A DNA stretch of 64,000 nt from Heligmosomoides polygyrus polygyrus (lineage: Eukaryota; Nematoda; Chromadorea; Rhabditida; Heligmosomidae), in contig OX377206.1 of NCBI GenBank assembly GCA_947396885.1, forward strand, positions 47,785,631 to 47,849,630. Reading direction: 5' to 3'. A model generated the notes under the pieces. That model was not told the origin of the DNA. It ran no database searches and saw nothing but the letters and a program-made list of their open reading frames with translations. Positions 1 through 13,764 of the stretch are shown here, in pieces. The position numbers and the translations under genes were made by a program. The number at the start of each line of letters is the position of its first letter. Within the stretch, counting starts at the first letter, position 1.

Positions 1-3000
1 GTGGGTTAGGCAAGCGTCCTTAACTAGGATTGGGCTACGTTCCTTGCATGGCCCGCCAAACCCGAAGCCGGCGATTCACACTGGGTTACCCAAGCGTCCG
101 TAGCTGGGTTTGGGCTACGTTCCTTGCATGGCCCGCCAAACCCGAAGCCGGCGACTGACGGTGGGTTAGGCAAGCGTCCTTAACTAGGATTGGGCTACGT
201 TCCTTGCATGGCCCCCCATACCCGAAACCGGCGATTCACGCTGAGTTAGCCAAGCGTCCGTAGGTAGGTTTGGGCTACGTTCCTTGCATGGCCCGCCAAA
301 CCCGAAGCCGGCGATTCACGCTGAGTTAGCCAAGCGTCCGTAGCTGGGCTTGGGTTACGTTCCTTACATGGCCCGCCAAACCCGAAGCCGGCGATTGACG
401 CTGAGTTAGCCAAGCGTCCGTAGCTGGGTTTGGGTTACGTTCTTTGCATGGCCCGCCAAACCCGAAGCCGGCGAAGCCGGCAAGATTGGCGCGGTCCGCA
501 CGTACAGCGTCCGCAGCTTGGTTTGGGCTACATTCCTCGCACGTCCCGCCATGCCCAAAGCCGGAAACTGTCGCTGGGTCAGCCAAGCGTCCGTAGGTAG
601 GTTTGGGCTACGTTCCTTACATGGCCCGCCAAACCCGAAGCCGGCGACTGACGCCTGGTTAGCCAAGCGTCCGTAGCTGGGTTGGCGCTACTTTCCTTGC
701 ATGGCCCCCCATACCCGAAGCCGGCGATTCACGCTGAGTTAGCCAAGCGTCCGTAGCTGGGTTTGGGTTACGTTCCTCGCATGGCCCGCCACACCCGAAG
801 CCGTCGACTGACGCTGAGTTAGCCTAGCGTCCGCAGCTTGGTTTGGGTTAAGTTCCTTGCACAGCCCGCTAAACCCAAAGCCGGCGACTGACGCCTGGTT
901 AGCCAAGCGTCCGTAGCTGGGTTGGCGCTACGTTCCTTGCATGGCCCCCCATACCCGAAGCCGGCGATTCACGCTGAGTTATCCAAGCGTCCTAGCTGGG
1001 TTTGGGTTACGTTCCTTGCATGGCCCGCCAAACCCGAAGCAGGCGAAGCCGGCAAGATTGGCGCGGTCCGCACGTACAGCATCCGCAGCTTGGTTTGGGC
1101 TACATTCCTCGCACGTCCCGCCATGCCCAAAGCCGGAAACTGTCGCTGAGTTAGCCAAGCGTCCGTAGGTAGGTTTGGGCTAGGTTCCTTGCATGGCCCG
1201 CCAAACCCGAAGCCGGCGACTGACGGTGGGTTAGGCAAGCGTCCTTAACTAGGATTGGGCTACGTTCCTTGCATGGCCCGCCAAACCCGAAGCCGGCGAT
1301 TCACACTGGGTTACCCAAGCGTCCGTAGCTGGGTTTGGGCTACGTTCCTTGCATGGCCCGCCAAACCCGAAGCCGGCGACTGACGGTGGGTTAGGCAAGC
1401 GTCCTTAACTAGGATTGGGCTACGTTCCTTGCATGGCCCCCCATACCCGAAACCGGCGATTCACGCTGAGTTAGCCAAGCGTCCGTAGGTAGGTTTGGGC
1501 TACGTTCCTTGCATGGCCCGCCAAACCCGAAGCCGGCGATTCACGCTGAGTTAGCCAAGCGTCCGTAGCTGGGCTTGGGTTACGTTCCTTACATGGCCCG
1601 CCAAACCCGAAGCCGGCGATTGACGCTGAGTTAGCCAAGCGTCCGTAGCTGGGTTTGGGTTACGTTCTTTGCATGGCCCGCCAAACCCGAAGCCGGCGAA
1701 GCCGGCAAGATTGGCGCGGTCCGCACGTACAGCGTCCGCAGCTTGGTTTGGGCTACATTCCTCGCACGTCCCGCCATGCCCAAAGCCGGAAACTGTCGCT
1801 GGGTCAGCCAAGCGTCCGTAGGTAGGTTTGGGCTACGTTCCTTACATGGCCCGCCAAACCCGAAGCCGGCGACTGACGCCTGGTTAGCCAAGCGTCCGTA
1901 GCTGGGTTGGCGCTACTTTCCTTGCATGGCCCCCCATACCCGAAGCCGGCGATTCACGCTGAGTTAGCCAAGCGTCCGTAGCTGGGTTTGGGTTACGTTC
2001 CTCGCATGGCCCGCCACACCCGAAGCCGTCGACTGACGCTGAGTTAGCCTAGCGTCCGCAGCTTGGTTTGGGTTAAGTTCCTTGCACAGCCCGCTAAACC
2101 CAAAGCCGGCGACTGACGCCTGGTTAGCCAAGCGTCCGTAGCTGGGTTGGCGCTACGTTCCTTGCATGGCCCCCCATACCCGAAGCCGGCGATTCACGCT
2201 GAGTTATCCAAGCGTCCTAGCTGGGTTTGGGTTACGTTCCTTGCATGGCCCGCCAAACCCGAAGCAGGCGAAGCCGGCAAGATTGGCGCGGTCCGCACGT
2301 ACAGCATCCGCAGCTTGGTTTGGGCTACATTCCTCGCACGTCCCGCCATGCCCAAAGCCGGAAACTGTCGCTGAGTTAGCCAAGCGTCCGTAGGTAGGTT
2401 TGGGCTAGGTTCCTTGCATGGCCCGCCAAACCCGAAGCCGGCGACTGACGGTGGGTTAGGCAAGCGTCCTTAACTAGGATTGGGCTACGTTCCTTGCATG
2501 GCCCGCCAAACCCGAAGCCGGCGATTCACACTGGGTTACCCAAGCGTCCGTAGCTGGGTTTGGGCTACGTTCCTTGCATGGCCCGCCAAACCCGAAGCCG
2601 GCGACTGACGGTGGGTTAGGCAAGCGTCCTTAACTAGGATTGGGCTACGTTCCTTGCATGGCCCCCCATACCCGAAACCGGCGATTCACGCTGAGTTAGC
2701 CAAGCGTCCGTAGGTAGGTTTGGGCTACGTTCCTTGCATGGCCCGCCAAACCCGAAGCCGGCGATTCACGCTGAGTTAGCCAAGCGTCCGTAGCTGGGCT
2801 TGGGTTACGTTCCTTACATGGCCCGCCAAACCCGAAGCCGGCGATTGACGCTGAGTTAGCCAAGCGTCCGTAGCTGGGTTTGGGTTACGTTCTTTGCATG
2901 GCCCGCCAAACCCGAAGCCGGCGAAGCCGGCAAGATTGGCGCGGTCCGCACGTACAGCGTCCGCAGCTTGGTTTGGGCTACATTCCTCGCACGTCCCGCC

Positions 3001-3390
3001 ATGCCCAAAGCCGGAAACTGTCGCTGGGTCAGCCAAGCGTCCGTAGGTAGGTTTGGGCTACGTTCCTTACATGGCCCGCCAAACCCGAAGCCGGCGACTG
3101 ACGCCTGGTTAGCCAAGCGTCCGTAGCTGGGTTGGCGCTACTTTCCTTGCATGGCCCCCCATACCCGAAGCCGGCGATTCACGCTGAGTTAGCCAAGCGT
3201 CCGTAGCTGGGTTTGGGTTACGTTCCTCGCATGGCCCGCCACACCCGAAGCCGTCGACTGACGCTGAGTTAGCCTAGCGTCCGCAGCTTGGTTTGGGTTA
3301 AGTTCCTTGCACAGCCCGCTAAACCCAAAGCCGGCGACTGACGCCTGGTTAGCCAAGCGTCCGTAGCTGGGTTGGCGCTACTTTCCTTGC
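1..3390. repeat. 1225-bp higher-order repeat, about 2.8 copies
   Basis: The same order of variant monomers restarts at 1, 1226 and 2451. The length equals fifteen 80-bp monomers plus two 13-bp expansions minus one base, so the unit is 13 normal and 2 long monomers with one single-base deletion. Copies 1 and 2 look identical by eye. Copy 3 leaves the pattern near 3,390, where gctacgttcc becomes gctactttcc. Confidence 0.93.
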
Positions 3391-5536
3391 ATGGCCCCCC
3401 ATACCCGAAGCCGGCGATTCACGCTGAGTTAGCCAAGCGTCCGTAGCTGGGTTTGGGTTACGTTCCTTGCATGGCCCCCCATACCCGAAGCCGGCGATTC
3501 ACGCTGAGTTATCCAAGCGTCCTAGCTGGGTTTGGGCTACGTTCCTTGCATGGCCCGCCAAACCCGAAGCCGGCGACTGACGGTGGGTTAGGCAAGCGTC
3601 CGTAGCAGGGTTGGCGCTACGTTCCTTGCATGGCCCCCCATACCCGAAGCCGGCGATTCACGCTGAGTTATCCAAGCGTCCTAGCTGGGTTTGGGCTACG
3701 TTCCTTGCATGGCCCGCCAAACCCGAAGCCGGCGACTGACGGTGGGTTAGCCAAGCGTCCGTAGCTGGGTTTGGGTTACGTTCCTTGCATGGCCCGCCAA
3801 ACCCGAAGCCGGCGAAGCCGGCAATATTGGCGCGGTCCGCACGTACAGCGTTCGCAGCTTGGTTTGGGCTACATTCCTCGCACGTCCCGCCATGCCCAAA
3901 GCCGGAAACTGTCGCTGGGTTAGCCAAGCGTCCGTAGGTAGGTTTGGCTAGGTTCCTTGCATGGCCCGCCAAACGCGAAGCCGGCGACTGACGGTGGGTT
4001 AGGCAAGCGTCCTTAACTAGGATTGGGCTACGTTCCTTGCATGGCCCGCCAAACCCGAAGCCGGCGATTCACACTGGGTTACCCAAGCGTCCGTAGCTGG
4101 GTTTGGGCTACGTTCCTTGCATGGCCCGCCAAACCCGAAGCCGGCGACTGACGGTGGGTTAGGCAAGCGTCCTTAACTAGGATTGGGCTACGTTCCTTGC
4201 ATGGCCCCCCATACCCGAAACCGGCGATTCACGCTGAGTTAGCCAAGCGTCCGTAGGTAGGTTTGGGCTACGTTCCTTGCATGGCCCGCCAAACCCGAAG
4301 CCGGCGATTCACGCTGAGTTAGCCAAGCGTCCGTAGCTGGGCTTGGGTTACGTTCCTTACATGGCCCGCCAAACCCGAAGCCGGCGATTGACGCTGAGTT
4401 AGCCAAGCGTCCGTAGCTGGGTTTGGGTTACGTTCTTTGCATGGCCCGCCAAACCCGAAGCCGGCGAAGCCGGCAAGATTGGCGCGGTCCGCACGTACAG
4501 CGTCCGCAGCTTGGTTTGGGCTACATTCCTCGCACGTCCCGCCATGCCCAAAGCCGGAAACTGTCGCTGGGTCAGCCAAGCGTCCGTAGGTAGGTTTGGG
4601 CTACGTTCCTTACATGGCCCGCCAAACCCGAAGCCGGCGACTGACGCCTGGTTAGCCAAGCGTCCGTAGCTGGGTTGGCGCTACTTTCCTTGCATGGCCC
4701 CCCATACCCGAAGCCGGCGATTCACGCTGAGTTAGCCAAGCGTCCGTAGCTGGGTTTGGGTTACGTTCCTCGCATGGCCCGCCACACCCGAAGCCGTCGA
4801 CTGACGCTGAGTTAGCCTAGCGTCCGCAGCTTGGTTTGGGTTAAGTTCCTTGCACAGCCCGCTAAACCCAAAGCCGGCGACTGACGCCTGGTTAGCCAAG
4901 CGTCCGTAGCTGGGTTGGCGCTACTTTCCTTGCATGGCCCCCCATACCCGAAGCCGGCGATTCACGCTGAGTTAGCCAAGCGTCCGTAGCTGGGTTTGGG
5001 TTACGTTCCTTGCATGGCCCCCCATACCCGAAGCCGGCGATTCACGCTGAGTTATCCAAGCGTCCTAGCTGGGTTTGGGCTACGTTCCTTGCATGGCCCG
5101 CCAAACCCGAAGCCGGCGACTGACGGTGGGTTAGGCAAGCGTCCGTAGCTGGGTTGGCGCTACGTTCCTTGCATGGCCCCCCATACCCGAAGCCGGCGAT
5201 TCACGCTGAGTTATCCAAGCGTCCTAGCTGGGTTTGGGCTACGTTCCTTGCATGGCCCGCCAAACCCGAAGCCGGCGACTGACGGTGGGTTAGCCAAGCG
5301 TCCGTAGCTGGGTTTGGGTTACGTTCCTTGCATGGCCCGCCAAACCCGAAGCCGGCGAAGCCGGCAATATTGGCGCGGTCCGCACGTACAGCGTTCGCAG
5401 CTTGGTTTGGGCTACATTCCTCGCACGTCCCGCCATGCCCAAAGCCGGAAACTGTCGCTGGGTTAGCCAAGCGTCCGTAGGTAGGTTTGGCTAGGTTCCT
5501 TGCATGGCCCGCCAAACGCGAAGCCGGCGACTGACG
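2451..5536. repeat. 1543-bp higher-order repeat, two full copies
   Basis: The unit 2451-3993 repeats at 3994-5536 and begins a third, partial copy at 5537 that diverges near 5,820. It starts like the 1225-bp unit and adds about four monomers, including one with the marker aatattggcgcgg in place of aagattggcgcgg. The two copies appear virtually identical; one visible difference is gtagcaggg at 3602 against gtagctggg at 5145. Confidence 0.9.
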
Positions 5537-8234
5537 GTGGGTTAGGCAAGCGTCCTTAACTAGGATTGGGCTACGTTCCTTGCATGGCCCGCCAAACCCG
5601 AAGCCGGCGATTCACACTGGGTTACCCAAGCGTCCGTAGCTGGGTTTGGGCTACGTTCCTTGCATGGCCCGCCAAACCCGAAGCCGGCGACTGACGGTGG
5701 GTTAGGCAAGCGTCCTTAACTAGGATTGGGCTACGTTCCTTGCATGGCCCCCCATACCCGAAACCGGCGATTCACGCTGAGTTAGCCAAGCGTCCGTAGG
5801 TAGGTTTGGGCTACGTTCCTTGCACGGCCCGCTAAACCCAAAGCCGGCGACTGACGCCTGGTTAGCCAAGCGTCCGTAGCTGGGTTGGCGCTACGTTCCT
5901 TGCATGGCCCCCCATACCCGAAGCCGGCGATTCACGCTGAGTTATCCAAGCGTCCTTAACTTGGATTGGGCTACGTTCCTTGCATGGCCCGCCAAACCCG
6001 AAGCCGGCGATTCACGCTGAGTTAGCCAAGCGTCCGTAGCTGGGTTTGGGTTACGTTCCTTGCATGGCCCGCCAAACCCGAAGCCGGCGAAGCCGGCAAG
6101 ATTAGCGCGGTCCGCACGTACAGCGTCCGCAGCTTGGTTTGGGCTACATTCCTCGCACGTCCCGCCATGCCCAAAGCCGGAAACTGTCGCTGAGTTAGCC
6201 AAGCGTCCGTAGGTAGGTTTGGGCTAGGTTCCTTGCATGGCCCGCCAAACCCGAAGCCGGCGATTCACACTGGGTTACCCAAGCGTCCGTAGCTGGGTTT
6301 GGGCTACGTTCCTTGCATGGCCCGCCAAACCCGAAGCCGGCGACTGACGGTGGGTTAGGCAAGCGTCCTTAACTAGGATTGGGCTACGTTCCTTGCATGG
6401 CCCCCCATACCCGAAACCGGCGATTCACGCTGAGTTAGCCAAGCGTCCGTAGGTAGGTTTGGGCTACGTTCCTTGCATGGCCCGCCAAACCCGAAGCCGG
6501 CGATTCACGCTGAGTTAGCCAAGCGTCCGTAGCTGGGCTTGGGTTACGTTCCTTACATGGCCCGCCAAACCCGAAGCCGGCGATTGACGCTGAGTTAGCC
6601 AAGCGTCCGTAGCTGGGTTTGGGTTACGTTCTTTGCATGGCCCGCCAAACCCGAAGCCGGCGAAGCCGGCAAGATTGGCGCGGTCCGCACGTACAGCGTC
6701 CGCAGCTTGGTTTGGGCTACATTCCTCGCACGTCCCGCCATGCCCAAAGCCGGAAACTGTCGCTGGGTCAGCCAAGCGTCCGTAGGTAGGTTTGGGCTAC
6801 GTTCCTTACATGGCCCGCCAAACCCGAAGCCGGCGACTGACGCCTGGTTAGCCAAGCGTCCGTAGCTGGGTTGGCGCTACTTTCCTTGCATGGCCCCCCA
6901 TACCCGAAGCCGGCGATTCACGCTGAGTTAGCCAAGCGTCCGTAGCTGGGTTTGGGTTACGTTCCTCGCATGGCCCGCCACACCCGAAGCCGTCGACTGA
7001 CGCTGAGTTAGCCTAGCGTCCGCAGCTTGGTTTGGGTTAAGTTCCTTGCACAGCCCGCTAAACCCAAAGCCGGCGACTGACGCCTGGTTAGCCAAGCGTC
7101 CGTAGCTGGGTTGGCGCTACGTTCCTTGCATGGCCCCCCATACCCGAAGCCGGCGATTCACGCTGAGTTATCCAAGCGTCCTAGCTGGGTTTGGGTTACG
7201 TTCCTTGCATGGCCCGCCAAACCCGAAGCAGGCGAAGCCGGCAAGATTGGCGCGGTCCGCACGTACAGCATCCGTAGCTAGGTTTGGGCTAAATTCCTCG
7301 CACGTCCCGCCATGCCCAAAGCCGGAAACTGTCGCTGGGTTAGCCAAGCGTCCGTAGGTAGGTTTGGGCTACGTTCCTTGCTTGGCCCGCCAAACCCGAA
7401 GCCGGCGACTGACGGTGGGTTAGGCAAGCGTCCTTAACTAGGATTGGGCTACGTTCCTTGCATGGCCCGCCAAACCCGAAGCCGGCGATTCACACTGGGT
7501 TACCCAAGCGTCCGTAGCTGGGTTTGGGCTACGTTCCTTGCATGGCCCGCCAAACCCGAAGCCGGCGACTGACGGTGGGTTAGGCAAGCGTCCTTAACTA
7601 GGATTGGGCTACGTTCCTTGCATGGCCCCCCATACCCGAAACCGGCGATTCACGCTGAGTTAGCCAAGCGTCCTTAGGTAGGTTTGGGCTACGTTCCTTG
7701 CATGGCCCGCCAAACCCGAAGCCGGCGATTCACGCTGAGTTAGCCAAGCGTCCGTAGCTGGGCTTGGGTTACGTTCCTTACATGGCCCGCCAAACCCGAA
7801 GCCGGCGATTGACGCTGAGTTAGCCAAGCGTCCGTAGCTGGGTTTGGGTTACGTTCTTTGCATGGCCCGCCAAACCCGAAGCCGGCGAAGCCGGCAAGAT
7901 TGGCGCGGTCCGCACGTACAGCGTCCGAAGCTTGGTTTGGGCTACATTCCTCGCACGTCCCGCCATGCCCAAAGCCGGAAACTGTCGCTGGGTCAGCCAA
8001 GCGTCCGTAGGTAGGTTTGGGCTACGTTCCTTACATGGCCCGCCAAACCCGAAGCCGGCGACTGACGCCTGGTTAGCCAAGCGTCCGTAGCTGGGTTGGC
8101 GCTACTTTCCTTGCATGGCCCCCCATACCCGAAGCCGGCGATTCACGCTGAGTTAGCCAAGCGTCCGTAGCTGGGTTTGGGCTACGTTCCTTACATGGCC
8201 CGCCAAACCCGAAGCCGGCGATTGACGCTGAGTT

Positions 8235-11200
8235 AGCCAAGCGTCCGTAGCTGGGTTGGCGCTACGTTCCTTGCATGGCCCCCCATACCCGAAGCCGGCG
8301 ATTCACGCTGAGTTATCCAAGCGTCCTAGCTGGGTTTGGGTTACGTTCCTTGCATGGCCCGCCAAACCCGAAGCAGGCGAAGCCGGCAAGATTGGCGCGG
8401 TCCGCACGTACAGCGTCCGCAGCTTGGTTTGGGCTAAATTCCTCGCACGTCCCGCCATGCCCAAAGCCGGAAACTGTCGCTGGGTTAGCCAAGCGTCCGT
8501 AGGTAGGTTTGGGCTACGTTCCTTGCTTGGCCCGCCAAACCCGAAGCCGGCGACTGACGGTGGGTTAGGCAAGCGTCCGTAGGTAGGTTTGGGCTACGTT
8601 CCTTGCATGGCCCGCCAAACCCGAAGCCGGCGATTCACGCTGAGTTAGCCAAGCGTCCGTAGCTGGGCTTGGGTTACGTTCCTTACATGGCCCGCCAAAC
8701 CCGAAGCCGGCGATTGACGCTGAGTTAGCCAAGCGTCCGTAGCTGGGTTTGGGTTACGTTCTTTGCATGGCCCGCCAAACCCGAAGCCGGCGAAGCCGGC
8801 AAGATTGGCGCGGTCCGCACGTACAGCGTCCGCAGCTTGGTTTGGGCTACATTCCTCGCACGTCCCGCCATGCCCAAAGCCGGAAACTGTCGCTGGGTCA
8901 GCCAAGCGTCCGTAGGTAGGTTTGGGCTACGTTCCTTACATGGCCCGCCAAACCCGAAGCCGGCGACTGACGCCTGGTTAGCCAAGCGTCCGTAGCTGGG
9001 TTGGCGCTACGTTCCTTGCATGGCCCCCCATACCCGAAGCCGTCGACTGACGCTGAGTTAGCCTAGCGTCCGCAGCTTGGTTTGGGTTAAGTTCCTTGCA
9101 CAGCCCGCTAAACCCAAAGCCGGCGACTGACGCCTGGTTAGCCAAGCGTCCGTAGCTGGGTTGGCGCTACGTTCCTTGCATGGCCCCCCATACCCGAAGC
9201 CGGCGATTCACGCTGAGTTATCCAAGCGTCCTAGCTGGGTTTGGGTTACGTTCCTTGCATGGCCCGCCAAACCCGAAGCAGGCGAAGCCGGCAAGATTGG
9301 CGCGGTCCGCACGTACAGCATCCGTAGCTAGGTTTGGGCTAAATTCCTCGCACGTCCCGCCATGCCCAAAGCCGGAAACTGTCGCTGGGTTAGCCAAGCG
9401 TCCGTAGGTAGGTTTGGGCTACGTTCCTTGCTTGGCCCGCCAAACCCGAAGCCGGCGACTGACGGTGGGTTAGGCAAGCGTCCGTAGGTAGGTTTGGGCT
9501 ACGTTCCTTGCATGGCCCGCCAAACCCGAAGCCGGCGACTGACGGTGGGTTAGCCAAGCGTCCGTAGCTGGGTTTGGGTTACGTTCCTTGCATGGCCCGC
9601 CAAACCCGAAGCCGGCGAAGCCGGCAATATTGGCGCGGTCCGCACGTACAGCGTTCGCAGCTTGGTTTGGGCTACATTCCTCGCACGTCCCGCCATGCCC
9701 AAAGCCGGAAACTGTCGCTGGGTTAGCCAAGCGTCCGTAGGTAGGTTTGGCTAGGTTCCTTGCATGGCCCGCCAAACGCGAAGCCGGCGACTGACGGTGG
9801 GTTAGGCAAGCGTCCTTAACTAGGATTGGGCTACGTTCCTTGCATGGCCCGCCAAACCCGAAGCCGGCGATTCACACTGGGTTACCCAAGCGTCCGTAGC
9901 TGGGTTTGGGCTACGTTCCTTGCATGGCCCGCCAAACCCGAAGCCGGCGACTGACGGTGGGTTAGGCAAGCGTCCTTAACTAGGATTGGGCTACGTTCCT
10001 TGCATGGCCCCCCATACCCGAAACCGGCGATTCACGCTGAGTTAGCCAAGCGTCCTTAGGTAGGTTTGGGCTACGTTCCTTGCATGGCCCGCCAAACCCG
10101 AAGCCGGCGATTCACGCTGAGTTAGCCAAGCGTCCGTAGCTGGGCTTGGGTTACGTTCCTTACATGGCCCGCCAAACCCGAAGCCGGCGATTGACGCTGA
10201 GTTAGCCAAGCGTCCGTAGCTGGGTTTGGGTTACGTTCTTTGCATGGCCCGCCAAACCCGAAGCCGGCGAAGCCGGCAAGATTGGCGCGGTCCGCACGTA
10301 CAGCGTCCGCAGCTTGGTTTGGGCTACATTCCTCGCACGTCCCGCCATGCCCAAAGCCGGAAACTGTCGCTGGGTCAGCCAAGCGTCCGTAGGTAGGTTT
10401 GGGCTACGTTCCTTACATGGCCCGCCAAACCCGAAGCCGGCGACTGACGCCTGGTTAGCCAAGCGTCCGTAGCTGGGTTGGCGCTACTTTCCTTGCATGG
10501 CCCCCCATACCCGAAGCCGGCGATTCACGCTGAGTTAGCCAAGCGTCCGTAGCTGGGTTTGGGTTACGTTCCTCGCATGGCCCGCCACACCCGAAGCCGT
10601 CGACTGACGCTGAGTTAGCCTAGCGTCCGCAGCTTGGTTTGGGTTAAGTTCCTTGCACAGCCCGCTAAACCCAAAGCCGGCGACTGACGCCTGGTTAGCC
10701 AAGCGTCCGTAGCTGGGTTGGCGCTACGTTCCTTGCATGGCCCCCCATACCCGAAGCCGGCGATTCACGCTGAGTTATCCAAGCGTCCTAGCTGGGTTTG
10801 GGCTACGTTCCTTGCATGGCCCGCCAAACCCGAAGCCGGCGACTGACGGTGGGTTAGCCAAGCGTCCGTAGCTGGGTTGGCGCTACGTTCCTTGCATGGC
10901 CCCCCATACCCGAAGCCGGCGATTCACGCTGAGTTATCCAAGCGTCCTAGCTGGGTTTGGGTTACGTTCCTTGCATGGCCCGCCAAACCCGAAGCAGGCG
11001 AAGCCGGCAAGATTGGCGCGGTCCGCACGTACAGCGTCCGCAGCTTGGTTTGGGCTAAATTCCTCGCACGTCCCGCCATGCCCAAAGCCGGAAACTGTCG
11101 CTGGGTTAGCCAAGCGTCCGTAGGTAGGTTTGGGCTACGTTCCTTGCTTGGCCCGCCAAACCCGAAGCCGGCGACTGACGGTGGGTTAGGCAAGCGTCCG

Positions 11201-12690
11201 TAGGTAGGTTTGGGCTACGTTCCTTGCATGGCCCGCCAAACCCGAAGCCGGCGATTCACGCTGAGTTAGCCAAGCGTCCGTAGCTGGGCTTGGGTTACGT
11301 TCCTTACATGGCCCGCCAAACCCGAAGCCGGCGATTGACGCTGAGTTAGCCAAGCGTCCGTAGCTGGGTTTGGGTTACGTTCTTTGCATGGCCCGCCAAA
11401 CCCGAAGCCGGCGAAGCCGGCAAGATTGGCGCGGTCCGCACGTACAGCGTCCGCAGCTTGGTTTGGGCTACATTCCTCGCACGTCCCGCCATGCCCAAAG
11501 CCGGAAACTGTCGCTGGGTCAGCCAAGCGTCCGTAGGTAGGTTTGGGCTACGTTCCTTACATGGCCCGCCAAACCCGAAGCCGGCGACTGACGCCTGGTT
11601 AGCCAAGCGTCCGTAGCTGGGTTGGCGCTACGTTCCTTGCATGGCCCCCCATACCCGAAGCCGTCGACTGACGCTGAGTTAGCCTAGCGTCCGCAGCTTG
11701 GTTTGGGTTAAGTTCCTTGCACAGCCCGCTAAACCCAAAGCCGGCGACTGACGCCTGGTTAGCCAAGCGTCCGTAGCTGGGTTGGCGCTACGTTCCTTGC
11801 ATGGCCCCCCATACCCGAAGCCGGCGATTCACGCTGAGTTATCCAAGCGTCCTAGCTGGGTTTGGGTTACGTTCCTTGCATGGCCCGCCAAACCCGAAGC
11901 AGGCGAAGCCGGCAAGATTGGCGCGGTCCGCACGTACAGCATCCGTAGCTAGGTTTGGGCTAAATTCCTCGCACGTCCCGCCATGCCCAAAGCCGGAAAC
12001 TGTCGCTGGGTTAGCCAAGCGTCCGTAGGTAGGTTTGGGCTACGTTCCTTGCTTGGCCCGCCAAACCCGAAGCCGGCGACTGACGGTGGGTTAGGCAAGC
12101 GTCCGTAGGTAGGTTTGGGCTACGTTCCTTGCATGGCCCGCCAAACCCGAAGCCGGCGACTGACGGTGGGTTAGCCAAGCGTCCGTAGCTGGGTTTGGGT
12201 TACGTTCCTTGCATGGCCCGCCAAACCCGAAGCCGGCGAAGCCGGCAATATTGGCGCGGTCCGCACGTACAGCGTTCGCAGCTTGGTTTGGGCTACATTC
12301 CTCGCACGTCCCGCCATGCCCAAAGCCGGAAACTGTCGCTGGGTTAGCCAAGCGTCCGTAGGTAGGTTTGGCTAGGTTCCTTGCATGGCCCGCCAAACGC
12401 GAAGCCGGCGACTGACGGTGGGTTAGGCAAGCGTCCTTAACTAGGATTGGGCTACGTTCCTTGCATGGCCCGCCAAACCCGAAGCCGGCGATTCACACTG
12501 GGTTACCCAAGCGTCCGTAGCTGGGTTTGGGCTACGTTCCTTGCATGGCCCGCCAAACCCGAAGCCGGCGACTGACGGTGGGTTAGGCAAGCGTCCTTAA
12601 CTAGGATTGGGCTACGTTCCTTGCATGGCCCCCCATACCCGAAACCGGCGATTCACGCTGAGTTAGCCAAGCGTCCGTAGGTAGGTTTGG
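8235..12690. repeat. 2621-bp higher-order repeat, about 1.7 copies
   Basis: Monomer variants from about 8,235 recur in the same order from about 10,856. Diagnostic monomers at 8256, 8645, 9180 and 9470 reappear at 10877, 11266, 11801 and 12091. The match is lost near 12,690. The block 5,281-6,772 also matches 12,162-13,653 at an offset of 6881 bp with very few differences, so repeats of several lengths are nested here. Confidence 0.85.
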
Positions 12691-13764
12691 GCTACGTTCC
12701 TTGCACGGCCCGCTAAACCCAAAGCCGGCGACTGACGCCTGGTTAGCCAAGCGTCCGTAGCTGGGTTGGCGCTACGTTCCTTGCATGGCCCCCCATACCC
12801 GAAGCCGGCGATTCACGCTGAGTTATCCAAGCGTCCTTAACTTGGATTGGGCTACGTTCCTTGCATGGCCCGCCAAACCCGAAGCCGGCGATTCACGCTG
12901 AGTTAGCCAAGCGTCCGTAGCTGGGTTTGGGTTACGTTCCTTGCATGGCCCGCCAAACCCGAAGCCGGCGAAGCCGGCAAGATTAGCGCGGTCCGCACGT
13001 ACAACGTCCGCAGCTTGGTTTGGGCTACATTCCTCGCACGTCCCGCCATGCCCAAAGCCGGAAACTGTCGCTGAGTTAGCCAAGCGTCCGTAGGTAGGTT
13101 TGGGCTAGGTTCCTTGCATGGCCCGCCAAACCCGAAGCCGGCGATTCACACTGGGTTACCCAAGCGTCCGTAGCTGGGTTTGGGCTACGTTCCTTGCATG
13201 GCCCGCCAAACCCGAAGCCGGCGACTGACGGTGGGTTAGGCAAGCGTCCTTAACTAGGATTGGGCTACGTTCCTTGCATGGCCCCCCATACCCGAAACCG
13301 GCGATTCACGCTGAGTTAGCCAAGCGTCCGTAGGTAGGTTTGGGCTACGTTCCTTGCATGGCCCGCCAAACCCGAAGCCGGCGATTCACGCTGAGTTAGC
13401 CAAGCGTCCGTAGCTGGGCTTGGGTTACGTTCCTTACATGGCCCGCCAAACCCGAAGCCGGCGATTGACGCTGAGTTAGCCAAGCGTCCGTAGCTGGGTT
13501 TGGGTTACGTTCTTTGCATGGCCCGCCAAACCCGAAGCCGGCGAAGCCGGCAAGATTGGCGCGGTCCGCACGTACAGCGTCCGCAGCTTGGTTTGGGCTA
13601 CATTCCTCGCACGTCCCGCCATGCCCAAAGCCGGAAACTGTCGCTGGGTCAGCCAAGCGTCCGTAGCTGGGTTTGGGTTACGTTCCTCGCATGGCCCGCC
13701 ACACCCGAAGCCGTCGACTGACGCTGAGTTAGCCTAGCGTCCGCAGCTTGGTTTGGGTTAAGTT

